Source: Alteromonas stellipolaris
GTDB taxonomy: Bacteria; Pseudomonadota; Gammaproteobacteria; Enterobacterales; Alteromonadaceae
Direction of reading: 5' to 3'
Length of the DNA: 64,000 nucleotides
Assembly: GCF_001562115.1 (NCBI RefSeq)
Contig: NZ_CP013926.1
Location: forward strand, 3,596,001-3,660,000
Shown: positions 55,278 to 64,000 of the stretch, piece after piece
How the letters are laid out: each line of letters opens with the position of its first letter
Position numbering within the stretch: the first letter of the stretch is position 1
The notes under the pieces: generated by a model
What the model saw: the letters and a program-made list of their open reading frames with translations, nothing else
Told to the model about the DNA's origin: nothing
Database searches by the model: none
Program-made: the position numbers and the translations under genes

Positions 55278-57731
55278 CTAAAAATCGTAACGTACACGCA
55301 GCGATACGCGGCGTGGTAAAATGGGACGACCTACAAAATAAGACTCGCCCGCCGTTTGGCTATTGCCAAGACGTGGAGATCCTTCTGTAACACCATCTGA
55401 ATCAAACAAGTTCCAAACCGCGATACTGGTTCGAATGCGTTCGCCTTGTCCAAGCTCCCAGGTGTAACCTGTATCTAAACGGAACACATGGAAATCATCT
55501 AGCTCAACGGAGTTCGCATCATTGGTGAAGTTTTTTCCGTGGTAGTTGTGATAAAAAGAGATGTCCCAGTCATCTAGTGTGTAGCGCAGTGAAGAGTTGA
55601 ACATGACTTTCGGCTTTCTGCGTAACTCGTTACCTACCACACTTGGATCAGATTCATACTCAGTGAACTCATGGTCGGTGTAGGTGAAGTTGGCATCGAA
55701 AATAAGGTCGTCAGTAATATTGTAGCTACCCACTACCTCAACCCCGTAAGCCTCGGTAGATTGGAAAACGGGCACTTCTACAGCAACGCCATTTTCATCA
55801 TTTACAAAGTCGACTGAGCGGCGATCTTCAAGGTCGGTTTTAAACAGCGCTACCGTACCCACGAAATCGTTGAAGAAGAATTTGGCTCCAAGTTCCGCTT
55901 GCTTAACAATTTCACTTTCGTAAGTGCCTGGCTCACCGTTCGGATCGAACGCAACACCACGCAATTCTGGGAAGAAGAACCCTCGAGAATAGTTGGCGTA
56001 CACATTGAAGTTGTCTGCCATTTTATACAATGCAGCAACTGAGTAAGCGATTTCAGAGTTAGACACGTTGCCATGTGTCAGGGCACCATTACCTGTGACG
56101 TTTTGCTGTAAATCGGTATAAAGAGAAGGGTCATCGTTTACAATTACTGTTTGGCTTCCTTCGCGTGTTATGGTGCCGTCAATATCTTCCCAGCGAATAC
56201 CTACGTCAATAATCCAATCGTCGCTTTGCATTTGATCGGCAATATAGAATGCGGTTCTGCGAGCAGAAATAGTGGCATCAGAGAAGCTTATGCCTGGGCC
56301 TGTTACCCCGTTTTGACTAACAATAATGTCGTTGTTGTCGCTATCGGTGATGGTTAAATCAACCAATCTTGCTTGGTTGTTAAATTCACCTAAGTAACGG
56401 GTAATAACATTGTTGTCTTCTGCTTCTGAACTTGAAAAGAAGGTACCCACAGTAATGCTGTGAGAAAAGTCGCCTACATCTAGGTATTTCACAAGGTTAA
56501 GTTCAGATGAAAAGTCAGTAACCGGTCTGTCTCGGTCCAAAATACGGTTAGCAAATAACAAATCACCTTCAGGTAACGCAATATCGGTACCGGCATAGGT
56601 AAACTGCGCATCTTGAACATCGCCTAATCCACGGCTTGCTAAATACTCACTTTGCGTTTCGGGTACGTTGATAATACCGTCACCATCAAGGAATAGGTTA
56701 AATTGATGGTCGTAGCTGGCATACTTAGCACGAGCAAGCACGTTAAAGTCGTTGCCCAGCTCTTTTTGAAACTCCATAGAAATTGAGCCACCCTGAGTGG
56801 CCACACCTTCTTCAATGGGGGTTGTATATCTGCCGTTCGCGGTATCGTAGGATAAGCCAGAAGCATAAAAGGTTTGTGTCGATTCTACTTCGCTACCATC
56901 ATTACCGGCTACGCGGTCTCGGCTTTGAGAATCCAGCGGTATAGGTAAAAAGAACTGCACTTCATCATCAATCGCTTGGCCGTAAATAGTGAAATAACCA
57001 CTGCCATCATCAAATTCTTTGTGTAAGTTACCGCGAAGCTGATAACCCTCTGTAGGTAAACCAGTATCAATGGGGCCCTCATCGTAACGATAAAAACCTG
57101 ATAGCGCGTAAAATAGCCCTTTTTCGTTAAGCGGGCCGCTAGTCGCAAAATCTATTCTTTTACGATTATTGTCTGATAGCTCAAGTTGCACTGTGCTTTC
57201 TGATTCTTCAGTGCCCTTTTTAGACAGGTAGTTAATGACACCAGCTACAGAACCTTGCCCAAACAAGTTAGATACACCGCCTCGCACAAACTCAACGCGT
57301 TCAATACCTAGGTCATTTCGATAGTAAACATCGTAAGCGGATGAGTTTAAGCCAAACGCACTCAATGTTGGCGACCCGTCATATAACAAAGGCGTAAATT
57401 GGAACTGACCTGAAGAAGGTAAACCGCGAACTTGTAAGTTAGTTGCTACTTCACCTCCACCACCTTCAACTTTAACGCCTGGAACATAACGCAGCACATC
57501 TGCTTGGCTACTCATCGAAAGCTTTGCCACTTCAGCCTCACCCAGTGAGGTTGTCGATTGCGGCGTTTCGGCAATTAGCCGCGCTCGGCTTGTCCCTGTT
57601 ACGACAATCTGTTCGTAGTCGGCTTTATTCTTATCAACACTTTCTTCTTTGGTTTGCTGATTTGTATCTTGAGCTAATGCATTTCCTGCTAGTAGCGAAG
57701 AAATGGTAGTGGCTAGAAGTAGTTTGTTCAC
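55278..57731 (-). CDS. TonB-dependent receptor of the glycosylglycerate locus
   Basis: 817 residues. Signal peptide to about ALAQ (residue 21), TonB-box-like EQIVVTGTSRA, a plug domain (TPQSTTSLGEAEVAKL through LFGQGSVAGVINYLSKKG) and a large barrel ending in phenylalanine (RVSLRVRYDF). First gene of the minus-strand unit TonB receptor-symporter-gckA-ROK and divergent from the hydrolase. Predicted outer-membrane importer of the same substrate. Confidence 0.92.
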   Translation of the reverse strand: MNKLLLATTISSLLAGNALAQDTNQQTKEESVDKNKADYEQIVVTGTSRARLIAETPQSTTSLGEAEVAKLSMSSQADVLRYVPGVKVEGGGGEVATNLQVRGLPSSGQFQFTPLLYDGSPTLSAFGLNSSAYDVYYRNDLGIERVEFVRGGVSNLFGQGSVAGVINYLSKKGTEESESTVQLELSDNNRKRIDFATSGPLNEKGLFYALSGFYRYDEGPIDTGLPTEGYQLRGNLHKEFDDGSGYFTIYGQAIDDEVQFFLPIPLDSQSRDRVAGNDGSEVESTQTFYASGLSYDTANGRYTTPIEEGVATQGGSISMEFQKELGNDFNVLARAKYASYDHQFNLFLDGDGIINVPETQSEYLASRGLGDVQDAQFTYAGTDIALPEGDLLFANRILDRDRPVTDFSSELNLVKYLDVGDFSHSITVGTFFSSSEAEDNNVITRYLGEFNNQARLVDLTITDSDNNDIIVSQNGVTGPGISFSDATISARRTAFYIADQMQSDDWIIDVGIRWEDIDGTITREGSQTVIVNDDPSLYTDLQQNVTGNGALTHGNVSNSEIAYSVAALYKMADNFNVYANYSRGFFFPELRGVAFDPNGEPGTYESEIVKQAELGAKFFFNDFVGTVALFKTDLEDRRSVDFVNDENGVAVEVPVFQSTEAYGVEVVGSYNITDDLIFDANFTYTDHEFTEYESDPSVVGNELRRKPKVMFNSSLRYTLDDWDISFYHNYHGKNFTNDANSVELDDFHVFRLDTGYTWELGQGERIRTSIAVWNLFDSDGVTEGSPRLGNSQTAGESYFVGRPILPRRVSLRVRYDF

Positions 57732-57847
57732 GGTGTATCTCCAATATGTTTTGGCATTTGGTGTTGCTAACGGCTTCCCACTTTGCCGTACATCACCTAT
57801 TTATAATTAACTTCGCATTTACAATAAAACACATTTTTCTTACTTTC

Positions 57848-57862
57848 AACCCAAAATGGGTT
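57848..57862. promoter_or_regulatory. inverted repeat in the divergent control region
   Basis: AACCCA-AAA-TGGGTT, a perfect 6-base dyad in the 189 bases between the TonB receptor and hydrolase genes. Could be an operator coordinating both directions. It does not match the dyad before the ROK gene. Confidence 0.4.
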
Positions 57863-57920
57863 TATTTTTTTGCCTATTGTGCAATAATCATCTTAATTAG
57901 AACTCAATATGGGTATTTAG

Positions 57921-59216
57921 ATGACTACTATCGCCACACAAACTGACGACCAGTTAATTGCTGATGCAAAAGCTACGCTAATTAAGAACGACTTAGGTGG
58001 GTACACAGTGCCTACTCACGGCCTCTACCCTTTTCAGTGGAATTGGGACTCTGCCATTGTGGCGCTAGGCTGGCTTCCATTTGATGAACCTCGTGCATGG
58101 GAAGAAACCACTTCACTGTTAAGTGCTCAATGGAAAAACGGCATGGTGCCTCACGTTGTATTCCACCAACATTCTGATACCTATTTCCCTGGCCCTGATA
58201 TTTGGGGTGTTAAAAATAACCCCGACAGTACATCGATTACTCAACCGCCGGTGCTGGCCACGGTTATTCGCCAATTATTCGAACAAACTAAAGATAGAGC
58301 GCTAGTCGACTCTCAAATATCGCAGATTGTTCAACAACTTATTGACTATCACTTATGGTGGTATAAGCAGCGCGATCCTGAATATACGGGACTAGTGGTA
58401 AGCTATCACCCATGGGAATCAGGCATGGATAACAGCCCAGCGTGGGATGATGCATTACGCGCTGTACCTAAAGTGGGTTGGGAATACACCCGCCGTGATA
58501 TTAATCACATCGATGCATCTGAGCGTCCGCACAAAGAAGAGTACGACCGTTTTCTATACCTTGTAGATTTCTTCCGCAAAATGAATTTTGATGACACGCT
58601 GATTTATCAAGACTGCCCTTATCGTGTTAATGATGTGAGTATCATCTCGATTTTGCATCGCGGGACAAAGGATCTCCTTGCCCTATGCGAAACGCTAAAT
58701 ATCGATAACAAACAAACGGCCTATTTAGCCCATCGTATGGATTTAACCGAAGCGGCAATAGGTAAATTGTGGTCTGGCGAAACCAGTATGTTTCATAGCT
58801 TTGATACCCGCAGTGGCAAACTGTGCGGTGCAAGAACCAATGCTGGGTTACTGCCGTTTTTTGCAGGGCTGGTAAACGAAAACCTCATGCCAAAACTTAT
58901 CGACGTACTTGATGACTGGCTTGCCGATCAACCCTTTGCTATATCGTCAACTCATCCTGAAGACCCTTGTTATGAGCCACAACGTTATTGGCGCGGACCT
59001 ATTTGGTTACACATTAACTGGATGATTACGCTGGGGTTAGAAGACTACGGTTTCTTCAAGCAAGCTAAACAAGTGACCGATGCGAGCAGAAACCTTATTT
59101 ACACTAGCGGGTTTAATGAGTCGTTCCATGCAGAAACAGGCGCAAGAAGTGGGGGAGCTGACTTTTCATGGACAGCGGCCATGGCACTTTATTGGCTTCT
59201 ACCCAATCAAGAATAA
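57921..59216 (+). CDS. GH63-type mannosylglycerate/glucosylglycerate hydrolase
   Basis: Predicted to hydrolyse a hexosyl-glycerate to hexose and glycerate. 431 residues, an (alpha/alpha)6-barrel single-domain type like the Thermus mannosylglycerate hydrolase and mycobacterial glucosylglycerate hydrolase. Visible motifs: FQWNWDSAIVALGW, ESGMDNSPAWD with likely catalytic acid D170, RYWRGPIWLHINWM, and GFNESFHAETGA...FSWTAA with likely base E400. No signal peptide, so it acts in the cytoplasm. Next to a glycerate kinase and an AGE isomerase, which support the substrate. Which hexose cannot be read with certainty. Confidence 0.85.
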   Translation: MTTIATQTDDQLIADAKATLIKNDLGGYTVPTHGLYPFQWNWDSAIVALGWLPFDEPRAWEETTSLLSAQWKNGMVPHVVFHQHSDTYFPGPDIWGVKNNPDSTSITQPPVLATVIRQLFEQTKDRALVDSQISQIVQQLIDYHLWWYKQRDPEYTGLVVSYHPWESGMDNSPAWDDALRAVPKVGWEYTRRDINHIDASERPHKEEYDRFLYLVDFFRKMNFDDTLIYQDCPYRVNDVSIISILHRGTKDLLALCETLNIDNKQTAYLAHRMDLTEAAIGKLWSGETSMFHSFDTRSGKLCGARTNAGLLPFFAGLVNENLMPKLIDVLDDWLADQPFAISSTHPEDPCYEPQRYWRGPIWLHINWMITLGLEDYGFFKQAKQVTDASRNLIYTSGFNESFHAETGARSGGADFSWTAAMALYWLLPNQE

Positions 59217-59231
59217 CAAGGTGAGGGAATA

Positions 59232-60470
59232 ATGATGACTTCAGTGACAACGAATAAAACGCCTAGCGATCTCGGGTTTTCATCACCGGATTTTCTTAGC
59301 CAACATATAAAAAGTATTTTGGCATTTTACGAACCGAATGTTGATGCCCTATCTGGTGGCTTCCATCAAAATTTTTCTGATGATGGCAGTGTGTTTGACG
59401 AAAACACACGCCATCTGGTTAGCTCAACCAGATTTGTTTTCAATTACGCTCGCGCTTATTTAACTTTTGGTGATAGCCGGTATCTATCTAGAGTGGCGTC
59501 TGGAATTAAGTTTCTTCGGGAGTATCACTTAAACCCCGAAACCCAAGGCTATGCGTGGGTGTTAAATGTAGAGGGTGTTGAGCACAGCGTTAAAGATGCT
59601 ACCAATCATTGTTATGGATTAGCCTTCGTAATGCTAGCCTACAGCTGGGCATATCGAGCTGGTATTACTGAGGCGAAATACTATTTAGACGAGACCTTCG
59701 CGTTAATGGACACCCACTTTTGGGATAAGGATTACGGGCTCTACAAAGACGAGTTTAACGCTGATTTTAGTATTTGCAGTGACTACCGTGGACAGAATGC
59801 AAATATGCATAGCTGCGAAGCGTTAATAGCGGCCTTTGAAGCCACCCAAGACCAGCGCTTTTTAAAACGCGCTTTACTGGTTGCCGAAAATATTACCTTA
59901 CGCCAAGCAGCAAAAGCTGATAACCGTATATGGGAACATTACACTTCAAACTGGGAGGTTGATTGGGAGTACAACAAAAACGATCCTAAAAACCTATTCC
60001 GCCCATGGGGTTTTCAGCCTGGTCATCATACAGAATGGTCTAAACTGTTGTTACAGCTTAATCAGTATAGCCCTCAACCTTGGCTGGTCGAGCGAGCGCA
60101 AAGCCTGTTTGATGCTGTGATAGATATAAGTTGGGATAGCATAAATGGCGGTATAGCCTATGGGTTTGCGCCAGATAGCAGCGTTTGCGACAACGAAAAA
60201 TATTTCTGGGTACAGGCAGAAAGTTTCGCCTGTGCGGCAAGGTTGGCTATCGTCACTCAAGATGATAAATACTGGGATTGGTACTATCGTATTTGGCAAT
60301 ACGCGTGGACGCATTTTGTCGATCATGAGTATGGGGCGTGGTTCAGAATTCTATCGCCTGAAAATGGCAAGTTAGAAACCACTAAAAGCCCAGTCGGGAA
60401 AACCGATTACCATACTATGGGTGCCTGCTACGATATAATGGACGCATTAACCTTTAATGCTCATAAATAG
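59232..60470 (+). CDS. AGE-family sugar isomerase (probable mannose isomerase)
   Basis: 412 residues of the N-acylglucosamine 2-epimerase (alpha/alpha)6 fold. Motifs RHLVSSTRFVFNYA, NANMHSCEALIAAFEAT (H193), GHHTEWSKLLL (H266) and YHTMGACYD (H394) match the YihS/mannose-isomerase branch, where two histidines catalyse proton transfer. It would convert the released mannose to fructose for a fructokinase or mannose-independent entry. 15 bases after the hydrolase, co-transcribed. Alternatives are mannose 2-epimerase or another hexose epimerase. Confidence 0.85.
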   Translation: MMTSVTTNKTPSDLGFSSPDFLSQHIKSILAFYEPNVDALSGGFHQNFSDDGSVFDENTRHLVSSTRFVFNYARAYLTFGDSRYLSRVASGIKFLREYHLNPETQGYAWVLNVEGVEHSVKDATNHCYGLAFVMLAYSWAYRAGITEAKYYLDETFALMDTHFWDKDYGLYKDEFNADFSICSDYRGQNANMHSCEALIAAFEATQDQRFLKRALLVAENITLRQAAKADNRIWEHYTSNWEVDWEYNKNDPKNLFRPWGFQPGHHTEWSKLLLQLNQYSPQPWLVERAQSLFDAVIDISWDSINGGIAYGFAPDSSVCDNEKYFWVQAESFACAARLAIVTQDDKYWDWYYRIWQYAWTHFVDHEYGAWFRILSPENGKLETTKSPVGKTDYHTMGACYDIMDALTFNAHK

Positions 60471-60488
60471 TAGATAGTAGATAGTAGA
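60468..60488. repeat. three tandem copies of TAGTAGA
   Basis: The seven-base unit TAGTAGA occurs three times head to tail, beginning in the stop codon of the AGE isomerase gene. Short simple repeat without visible function. Confidence 0.8.
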
Positions 60489-60527
60489 TACCTGATAACA
60501 GATAGTGGCAATATTACTTTTTAATAC

Positions 60528-60578
60528 CTTGGATGCAGCGGCGCATCGCTTTTTATCAGCGTTGCCGCTACATCCAAG
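60528..60578. terminator. long inverted repeat between convergent genes
   Basis: Arms CTTGGATGCAGCGGC (60528-60542) and GCCGCTACATCCAAG (60564-60578), one mismatch, overlapping the 3' end of the PH-domain gene. Placement between convergent genes fits a transcription end, although the T-run is poor. Confidence 0.55.
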
Positions 60579-62244
60579 ATTTTCGTTTCGATTCCACTTC
60601 AAACAACACGTTATTCGCCAACTCATTCGCATAGTCTTCAGGTAAAAACGGTACTGAAATAGCCCCTGATGCTAATACAAACTGCACCGTTGCCAGCTTT
60701 CGCCTTTTCATGAATACACTTTGCTTTACCACCACCTGCTGAACTTTGTAGGGTTCGAAGCATAAGTAATCCACGCCTATGCGGCCTCGCCTTACATAAA
60801 TGTATTTATCATCACTTGCCACGCCCCAGCGCCACCATCTAAGCGCAATAACACCCAGCAGTAATACGCTAACAAAGGTCACCCCTGCGGTAATATCTAA
60901 ATGCTCTATATAGATACCAAATCCAGCACCCACCACAAAAGGAATAGAAAGCCCTGCGATAACCCAATGTAAAATATACCGCTTGCTAATAGACTGGTAA
61001 TCGCTACGGCGAATTTTACTTTCCGGCATAACCTCTTGGCTTAATTCATCCGCTTCGTCTTCGGTAACAGAAGGTACAATAAGCCGGTTTGGCGACATTA
61101 GTTCATTGGTACTGTGCCCAATCGATGCATTTTGCTCGAAATACAAGTTCACACGCTTAAGTATTCTATCTAACCAATCTTGCTTTGCCGAGATAACCTG
61201 AATGCGAGATGCCCGCATACTCACTTCTTGTTTATTCAATAAACCACTTCTGCGAATGTACCTATCATCTTGGCGTGACAAGGTATAGTCGTAAAAGGTA
61301 AACAGAGCGCCGCCAATACTAATCAGTGCCACTACTGCCATGGCCATCATCAACATAACAAAAGCATACAAGCCGAACTGCCACCACGCTATAGTCTGTT
61401 CTCCCACAAGTTGATTTAACTGCAAGCCCTTTTCAGCCAACCATTCCGATAGATAGCCAAAGGCATTGTCATAAAAGGGGGCTGCAGCACCTAATAAAAT
61501 CCATACTCGGTTGTTGGTAATGCCGTGGATCACGATATCGGTGATAGAGCGCCTATTAAGTATGGTTTCGCCATCTTCATTGGTTTCAGAATAGCGCTTG
61601 CTTGGGTCGCCCTCAACACAAGCTTGGCTGCTATTATTCGCATGCGCTCTAATATTTACATGACCGCTGTCATTTACATTGGCGCTGGTCTCGCGTTCTT
61701 GATGGCCATGCTCTTGGTGCTCGGCCAGCACTTGTTTTCTAAGGGCATGGGCATACACCAATGGAACCGCTACTATTTTCGCCTCTTCTCCTGCACTTCC
61801 AGCAGTATCTAGGATCACCAATGCGAAACCGAATGGGCGGTAGTAGAAAGGTAATTCAATTTTTACATTCTGAATACGCCAAAATGGCAGATTGGTATAA
61901 CTTCGAGAAAATACCCCACTGTGAATTTCAACATGCTGATTGCTAACTCGAAAGCGGTACATGAAGAAGCTAACCACACCGCTTGAAAAGAAAATAATGA
62001 GGATAGCTGCAATACTTAACAAGGTGTTGGGGGATTGAATGTTATCGGTAATGTTGGCCGTTACTGCAATGGCGGGTACGGCATAAATAGCACCTTGTGC
62101 CATATTTTTAATGCTACGTAGGGTAAAATACGCAATAGCTATGGGTGACAGTCTGCGCCACTCTTCGCCGGTGTCAACCTTAACCGCTTGGGCGCCCTCG
62201 CTGCTTTTGGAAGGCTTCACCGTGTCTACTTCGGGGGAAGCCAC
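60568..62244 (-). CDS. bacterial PH-domain (bPH2) membrane protein, YdbT-like
   Basis: 558 residues with three repeats of hydrophobic hairpin plus bPH2 domain (FRVSNQHVEIHSGVFSRSYTNLPFWRIQNV; YDYTLSRQDDRYIRRSGLLNKQEVSMRASRIQVI; DDKYIYVRRGRIGVDYLCFEPYKVQQVVV are cited only as the starts of each). The YdbS/YdbT pair is widespread and of unclear role at the envelope. A charged, poorly conserved linker lies at about residues 185-225. The start overlaps the stop of the next gene by one base. Confidence 0.85.
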   Translation of the reverse strand: MASPEVDTVKPSKSSEGAQAVKVDTGEEWRRLSPIAIAYFTLRSIKNMAQGAIYAVPAIAVTANITDNIQSPNTLLSIAAILIIFFSSGVVSFFMYRFRVSNQHVEIHSGVFSRSYTNLPFWRIQNVKIELPFYYRPFGFALVILDTAGSAGEEAKIVAVPLVYAHALRKQVLAEHQEHGHQERETSANVNDSGHVNIRAHANNSSQACVEGDPSKRYSETNEDGETILNRRSITDIVIHGITNNRVWILLGAAAPFYDNAFGYLSEWLAEKGLQLNQLVGEQTIAWWQFGLYAFVMLMMAMAVVALISIGGALFTFYDYTLSRQDDRYIRRSGLLNKQEVSMRASRIQVISAKQDWLDRILKRVNLYFEQNASIGHSTNELMSPNRLIVPSVTEDEADELSQEVMPESKIRRSDYQSISKRYILHWVIAGLSIPFVVGAGFGIYIEHLDITAGVTFVSVLLLGVIALRWWRWGVASDDKYIYVRRGRIGVDYLCFEPYKVQQVVVKQSVFMKRRKLATVQFVLASGAISVPFLPEDYANELANNVLFEVESKRKSWM

Positions 62245-62822
62245 TATTTTGCACTCACATCTTTATGATCGAGAATAAACTGCCTTAATCGTTCTGCTAC
62301 TTCTACCTCTATACCTGGAATTTCAAATGTGTGGGTAGCACCACCAGCTGAAAATACCTGTAAAGAAGCTAGCCCGGCTAAACGAGCAATAGGCCCACGC
62401 TTTAATTCAACGTGTTGAACACGCAATATAGGCTGGCAAGACAACGACCTAAATACCAAGCCTGATTGCAAGCTTAAGTCTTGTTCTCGTAAGGCATATT
62501 TGATGAGCGGATCGGCAAAAAAGTGATAGGTCGTCCATAAACATCCCAGCACACAAATTCCCATCACAATTAACGGGTAAGCAATCACTAAGGGGTCTGG
62601 TAACACAAAGAACGACTGATACCGTAGCGCGCTAGCAACCATGATCAATACAAACGCACTGCAAAAAGCCAATGAGATGTTAATAACGCGGTAACGCGGA
62701 GAAATAGCTTCTAAGTTTAGTTGGTAAAGTTGCGGTATGTCTGATGCAGACGTGTTTTCATTAGTTGTTATAGCGTTTAGCTGAGCATTACTAAACGTTT
62801 CGTTTTCGGTTCCTAATGTCAT
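62244..62822 (-). CDS. bacterial PH-domain (bPH2) membrane protein, YdbS-like
   Basis: 192 residues: two transmembrane helices (about 48-70 and 78-103) and one bPH2 domain (YALREQDLSLQSGLVFRSLSCQPILRVQHVELKRGP region to the end, motif QHVELKRGPIARLAGL). First gene of a coupled pair with the YdbT-like protein. Function not established. Confidence 0.85.
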   Translation of the reverse strand: MTLGTENETFSNAQLNAITTNENTSASDIPQLYQLNLEAISPRYRVINISLAFCSAFVLIMVASALRYQSFFVLPDPLVIAYPLIVMGICVLGCLWTTYHFFADPLIKYALREQDLSLQSGLVFRSLSCQPILRVQHVELKRGPIARLAGLASLQVFSAGGATHTFEIPGIEVEVAERLRQFILDHKDVSAK

Positions 62823-62860
62823 TATGTCTACCCCTTGTAAACTCGCGAAATCGACTTCTA

Positions 62861-62893
62861 AATAAAAACGGGGCTTAACCAGCCCCGTTTTTT
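62861..62893 (-). terminator. terminator after arcB
   Basis: Stem ACGGGGCT (62868-62875) / AGCCCCGT (62881-62888) with a five-base loop, A-run on one side and T-run on the other, so usable in both directions. It ends arcB on the minus strand. Confidence 0.88.
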
Positions 62894-62903
62894 GTTAAAC
62901 GAT

Positions 62904-64000
62904 TTAATCGTCTACCCGCTGCTGATTAAGCCACTCCTGCAGTGCTTTCATGTCGTGCTGTACAGCCATTTGCAACTCTTCAACCCAATCGTGGACGTTC
63001 TGCCACCAGGTAGGGTGATCCCCTTGTTGAATTTGATTGGCAATACGTTGCACACGTGCAAGCCCTACAGAGCCTGCAGCCCCTTTAATCTTATGCGCTT
63101 GAGAGCACACTTCAGATTTTTCATCTGCACTTAGGCTTAACTGCAGAATTTCCATGTATTCAGGCATTTTTTCCTGAAACACTTTAACGCTTGCCCGCAC
63201 CATATCATCGCCTATTGTATCCACTAACATCTGGAGCAAGTCCATATCTAAAATGTTACTTAATATTTTACTCGGCTCTGGTGGGCGCTCTACCTGCCCT
63301 TCAATTTCCAACGGCGCAGGTGGCGCATGGAATAACTCGTTAAACACCTCAATCACGCGAGACTTCTTAATGGGCTTGGCGATAATATCGTCCATGCCGT
63401 TCTGCAAATACTCTTCCCGCTTTTTAATCACGTTCGCAGTAAGTGCCACAATAGGCGTTTGCATCACTAAGTCTTCTTCATGCAGCGTACTGGCCACGTC
63501 GAAGCCGGTCATATCTGGTAATTGAATGTCTAACAGTATCAGGTCGTATTGGGTAGCTCGGGCTTTATCAATGGCTTCTTGCCCTGTCATGGCCACATCT
63601 ACCTTTTGTCCCATTTTTTCTAGCAAGGCTTTGGCAACCATCACGTTAAGCTCAATATCTTCTACCAACAGAATATTCAAATCGGTAACTTGAAGCTGCG
63701 CCACTTGCATAGGCTTTTTCGATATCTCTACCGGTAGCTCTATTTCAAAGCGCGTACCTTTACCTACCACACTGGTAACTTTGATATTACCCTTCATCAA
63801 ATCGACCATTTGCTTACAAATAGCCAATCCAATGCCAGTACCCGTAGCAGACTGGTGGTCAGGGTGATCAACCTGATAGTACATGGCGAAGATCTTTTCT
63901 ATCTCTTCTTCAGGTATGCCTACCCCAGTATCTTCAATCACAAAGGTGACGAACGCTAAGTCATTTTCAGGTTTGGTGGCTTCAATCGATAAGCTTACGT
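62904..64000 (-). CDS. arcB: aerobic respiration control sensor kinase ArcB, partial (N-terminus beyond window)
   Basis: Hybrid kinase that phosphorylates ArcA when the respiratory chain is reduced. The frame is open to the window edge, so the start codons inside it are not real. Visible: end of the ATPase domain (EDTGVGIP, GTGIGLAICKQMV), a receiver (LLVEDIELNVMVAKALLEKMG, phospho-acceptor in LILLDIQLPDMTG, ALTANV) and an Hpt domain with its histidine in QAHKIKGAAGSVGL. The order and wording closely follow E. coli ArcB. The sensor and HisKA parts are outside. Confidence 0.92.
   Translation of the reverse strand, partial: VSLSIEATKPENDLAFVTFVIEDTGVGIPEEEIEKIFAMYYQVDHPDHQSATGTGIGLAICKQMVDLMKGNIKVTSVVGKGTRFEIELPVEISKKPMQVAQLQVTDLNILLVEDIELNVMVAKALLEKMGQKVDVAMTGQEAIDKARATQYDLILLDIQLPDMTGFDVASTLHEEDLVMQTPIVALTANVIKKREEYLQNGMDDIIAKPIKKSRVIEVFNELFHAPPAPLEIEGQVERPPEPSKILSNILDMDLLQMLVDTIGDDMVRASVKVFQEKMPEYMEILQLSLSADEKSEVCSQAHKIKGAAGSVGLARVQRIANQIQQGDHPTWWQNVHDWVEELQMAVQHDMKALQEWLNQQRVDD

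Noticed and set aside
62904..63941. Complete short response regulator/Hpt protein starting at an internal GTG
   Set aside because: The frame stays open to the window edge and the first residues are the middle of an ATPase domain, so it is a truncated ArcB.

Overview
The window reads as a chromosome segment of a marine gammaproteobacterium of the Alteromonas type. Supporting signs are the thrLABC operon, the rsmI-lpoA-yraN-diaA-dolP housekeeping block, an ArcB kinase, the acnD/prpF form of the 2-methylcitrate cycle, carboxynorspermidine genes, two large TonB-dependent receptors and a family of nested palindromic intergenic elements. The species assignment is inference from protein resemblance; no rRNA or tRNA gene was seen.

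Layout. 1-4.9 kb: threonine operon on the minus strand (thrC cut by the window edge, thrB, thrA) with a leader peptide and attenuator. 5-7.4 kb: LysR regulator divergent from glutathione-dependent formaldehyde dehydrogenase. 7.4-10.1 kb: DesK/NarL-type two-component system divergent from a membrane protein. 11.5-14.2 kb: arsenic resistance (arsR, thioredoxin-type arsC, arsH, acr3). 14.3-18.9 kb: single-domain response regulator, aceK, OmpR-type two-component system. 18.9-24.8 kb: small envelope proteins, a PLP enzyme and the two-gene carboxynorspermidine pathway. 25-31.1 kb: rsmI, lpoA, yraN, diaA, dolP and an MFS exporter.

31.2-36.3 kb is an accessory island. It has five AT-richer genes of unusual codon use: a deoxynucleoside-kinase-like protein with a two-helix membrane partner, two HEPN-like proteins and a membrane coiled-coil protein. 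Three are followed by imperfect inverted repeats that look like integron attC sites. No integrase is present, so it resembles an integrase-less cassette cluster, and it is the best place here for an undescribed (possibly anti-phage) system.

36.4-39.4 kb: membrane protein, SMR exporter and a second DesK/NarL-type system. 39.5-49.7 kb: TonB receptor, then GntR regulator-prpB-prpC-acnD-prpF for propionate breakdown, with tandem repeats and palindromic elements inside the operon. 49.9-51.1 kb: REC-REC-GGDEF diguanylate cyclase.

51.1-60.5 kb forms one divergent catabolic locus: ROK regulator, glycerate 2-kinase, sodium symporter and TonB receptor on the minus strand; GH63-type glycosylglycerate hydrolase and AGE-family sugar isomerase on the plus strand. 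Together they predict uptake of a hexosyl-glycerate, most likely mannosylglycerate (the red-algal solute digeneaside). It would be cleaved to hexose plus glycerate, with glycerate fed to glycolysis as 2-phosphoglycerate and the sugar isomerised. The window ends with two PH-domain membrane proteins and the C-terminal part of ArcB.
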